A stretch of DNA of 16,913 nt from assembly GCA_031266295.1 (NCBI GenBank), contig JAISBH010000179.1, positions 1 through 16,913 on the forward strand, written 5' to 3'. Below are positions 16,212 to 16,913 of this stretch, one piece after another. Position 1 is the stretch's first letter, and every line of letters starts with the position of its first letter. Source of the stretch: Oscillospiraceae bacterium. Its GTDB lineage: Bacteria; Bacillota; Clostridia; Christensenellales; Aristaeellaceae. The translations under genes and the position numbers were made by a program. A model generated the notes under the pieces. That model did no database searches and was not told the DNA's origin. It worked only from the letters and a program-made list of their open reading frames with translations.

Positions 16212-16223
16212 TGACCAGGGTCA
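16212..16223. promoter_or_regulatory. palindrome in the yloU leader
   Basis: TGACC and GGTCA flank two bases, giving a near-perfect 12-bp palindrome just downstream of the presumed transcription start. It could be an operator for a dimeric repressor or chance; no regulator is recognised. Confidence 0.25.
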
Positions 16224-16231
16224 TCCTTATT

Positions 16232-16261
16232 AGTATACAAGATACCGCCCGGTTAATGCAA
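16232..16261 (-). promoter_or_regulatory. sigma-A promoter of the yloU-fakA-recG operon
   Basis: On the minus strand TTGCAT (16261-16256) is followed after 18 bases by TATACT (16237-16232), about 50 bases upstream of the yloU start. Good match to consensus; no other promoter is apparent for this operon. Confidence 0.65.
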
Positions 16262-16282
16262 GCGGATGTCCGGCTGATTCAG

Positions 16283-16302
16283 CAATTCCAAATTTGGGAT
16301 TG
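16283..16302. repeat. 20-bp near-perfect palindrome
   Basis: CAATTCCAAA and TTTGGGATTG form a loopless palindrome with one mismatch, just upstream of the yloU promoter and before the GC-rich repeats begin. It may bind a dimeric protein, or may be part of the terminator of a gene beyond the window. Function unknown. Confidence 0.35.
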
Positions 16303-16310
16303 ATGACGCC

Positions 16311-16462
16311 CCCTCTGCCGCTGCGGCAACGCGGCGCGACGACGCATCCGCGCCTTCGGGAAGTGCGCTGCGCACCCTCGCTACGCTCAACTCACATCCC
16401 TCTCCCGACCTCCCCCCGGGGAACCCCCTCTGTCGCTGCGGCGACATCTCCCCCTAGGGGGG
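16311..16462 (+). repeat. GC-rich palindromic repeat block, copy 1
   Basis: Contains in order: hairpin TGCCGC/GCGGCA (16317-16329), the unit TCCGCGCCTTCGGGAAG (16347-16363), hairpin GTGCGC/GCGCAC, CTCCCGACCTCCCCC (16402-16416), hairpin TGTCGC/GCGACA (16431-16446) and the palindrome CCCCCTAGGGGG. Paired units recur within the block and at 16647-16700. A long open frame crosses it only because the sequence is low in stops; the Pro/Arg-rich translation is not protein-like. Looks like an intergenic dispersed repeat. Confidence 0.6.
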
Positions 16463-16504
16463 CGATGAGGGTTGTCGCTTACGATGTGGTTCGCAAGCAA
16501 CGGA

Positions 16505-16625
16505 GGGACCGGTTGCGTTCCGGAACAGACTATCCAGGTACAACCGGCTGGCCGAAGCCGGTAGATTGTGTATCACGATGGTCCAGGCGAAGCCTGGTCA
16601 GGTTTCGACCGGGCGGATTGCCCTT
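16505..16625 (+). other. run of short hairpins, unknown
   Basis: Consecutive stems can be drawn: CCGGTTG (16509-16515) with CAACCGG (16541-16547), CCGGCT with AGCCGG (16544-16561, mutually exclusive with the previous stem), CCAGGC-GAA-GCCTGG (16583-16597), GGT-TTCG-ACC (16601-16610) and GGGC with GCCC (16611-16623). It was compared by eye with tRNA, SRP RNA and RNase P RNA and does not match. It may be a non-coding RNA or part of the flanking repeat. Confidence 0.3.
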
Positions 16626-16646
16626 CGCAGGGTCTGGGGCGCGGCG

Positions 16647-16700
16647 CGTCCGCGCCTTCGGGAAGGGGATTGCGATCCCCCTCCCGACCTCCCCCAGGGC
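16647..16700 (+). repeat. GC-rich palindromic repeat block, copy 2
   Basis: Repeats TCCGCGCCTTCGGGAAG (16649-16665) and CTCCCGACCTCCCCC (16681-16695) from copy 1 in the same order. Between them is a different hairpin, GGGGAT-TGCG-ATCCCC, so the stem has changed on both sides while pairing is kept. Confidence 0.6.
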
Positions 16701-16751
16701 TTGGAACGTGGGAACGAATGCTATAAGGAAATAGTCATCTCACATTATAGT

Positions 16752-16808
16752 GGCGGGGCGCGACAAACTTAAAGCGCATTCGGTTCGCAAACCGAACAGC
16801 GTCCCGCC
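16752..16808. repeat. nested inverted repeat, outer 10 bp and inner 7 bp
   Basis: GGCGGGGCGC (16752-16761) pairs with GCGTCCCGCC (16799-16808), with one G-T position, and encloses a perfect hairpin TTCGGTT (16779-16785) / AACCGAA (16790-16796) with a CGCA loop. It abuts a larger nested structure on its right. Confidence 0.5.
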
Positions 16809-16910
16809 GCAGCGGACAGCCGGGTGTTGCGTTGCGCAATATTATACAATATAGCGGTGCGCAACGCCGCGCTTGGGTTGCGTCGCGTAACCACCGGCTG
16901 TCCACTGCGG
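16807..16910. repeat. three-hairpin cruciform-like element with 17-bp outer arms
   Basis: The outer arms 16807-16823 and 16894-16910 match as a 17-bp inverted repeat with one mismatch (CCGCAGCGGACAGCCGG and its near-complement). Inside are a perfect 10-bp stem GCGTTGCGCA (16829-16838) / TGCGCAACGC (16858-16867) with an AT-rich loop, and a small stem GGTTGCG (16876-16882) / CGTAACC (16886-16892) with one mismatch. No coding frame. It may be a miniature mobile element, a structured RNA gene, or the edge of something larger, as the window ends 3 bases later. Confidence 0.5.
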
Positions 16911-16913
16911 TGA

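Noticed and set aside
16560..16640. tRNA-like look of the segment with a GGTTTCGACC stem-loop
   Set aside because: No acceptor stem, D arm or anticodon arm can be fitted around it, and the presumed T arm has the wrong stem and loop lengths.
16311..16700. CRISPR array
   Set aside because: Repeats are few, palindromic and irregularly spaced, with no constant spacer length and no cas gene.
16294..16734. Long plus-strand open frame of 146 codons across the repeat region
   Set aside because: The translation is Pro/Arg-rich repeat readthrough, has no ribosome site, and crosses hairpins and repeat copies. Treated as non-coding.

Overview
The window looks like a chromosomal segment of a Bacillota bacterium, most likely from Clostridia. 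The main evidence is the tight minus-strand cluster Asp23/Gls24 protein (yloU-like) - fatty acid kinase fakA - recG, a gene order typical of that phylum. Purine-rich AGGAGG ribosome sites, frequent TTG starts, and a two-permease plus large binding-protein sugar ABC importer without its own ATPase fit the same assignment. A finer placement (for example Christensenellales-like gut bacteria) is only a guess.

Layout. 1-1452 (minus): guaB (IMP dehydrogenase), lacking only its last few codons at the window edge. 1453-1842: a gene-free stretch with the guaB promoter, short repeats, a possible decayed gene fragment and the promoter of the next operon. 1843-10950 (plus): a carbohydrate-utilisation island of seven genes. 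These are two CUT1 permeases, an LplA-type binding protein, a membrane-bound AraC-type regulator, a cytoplasmic Asp-box (sialidase-superfamily) protein, an FGGY sugar kinase and an HpaI-type aldolase. 10951-11217: a gene-free stretch with a second copy of the repeat seen upstream of guaB and the promoter of the next gene. 11218-12099 (plus): an EamA/DMT transporter. 12125-16182 (minus): recG, fakA and yloU as one operon, with its promoter at 16232-16261. 16262-16913: no gene, but dense palindromic repeats and two nested cruciform-like structures, cut by the window end.

How the genes may work together. The importer probably takes up a glycoside or acidic sugar, powered by a shared MsmX-like ATPase encoded elsewhere. 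The AraC-type membrane regulator senses an external signal and controls the operon. Inside the cell the Asp-box protein may release or modify a sugar, the FGGY kinase phosphorylates a sugar or polyol, and the HpaI aldolase cleaves a 2-oxo (deoxy) acid. This enzyme set matches no standard sialic acid, rhamnose or uronate operon that I recognise, so it is the best candidate for an undescribed pathway. The island is flanked by imperfect 23-nt direct repeats (1507-1529 and 11148-11170), which would fit insertion between guaB and the EamA gene. No integrase, transposase, tRNA, rRNA or CRISPR array was seen.
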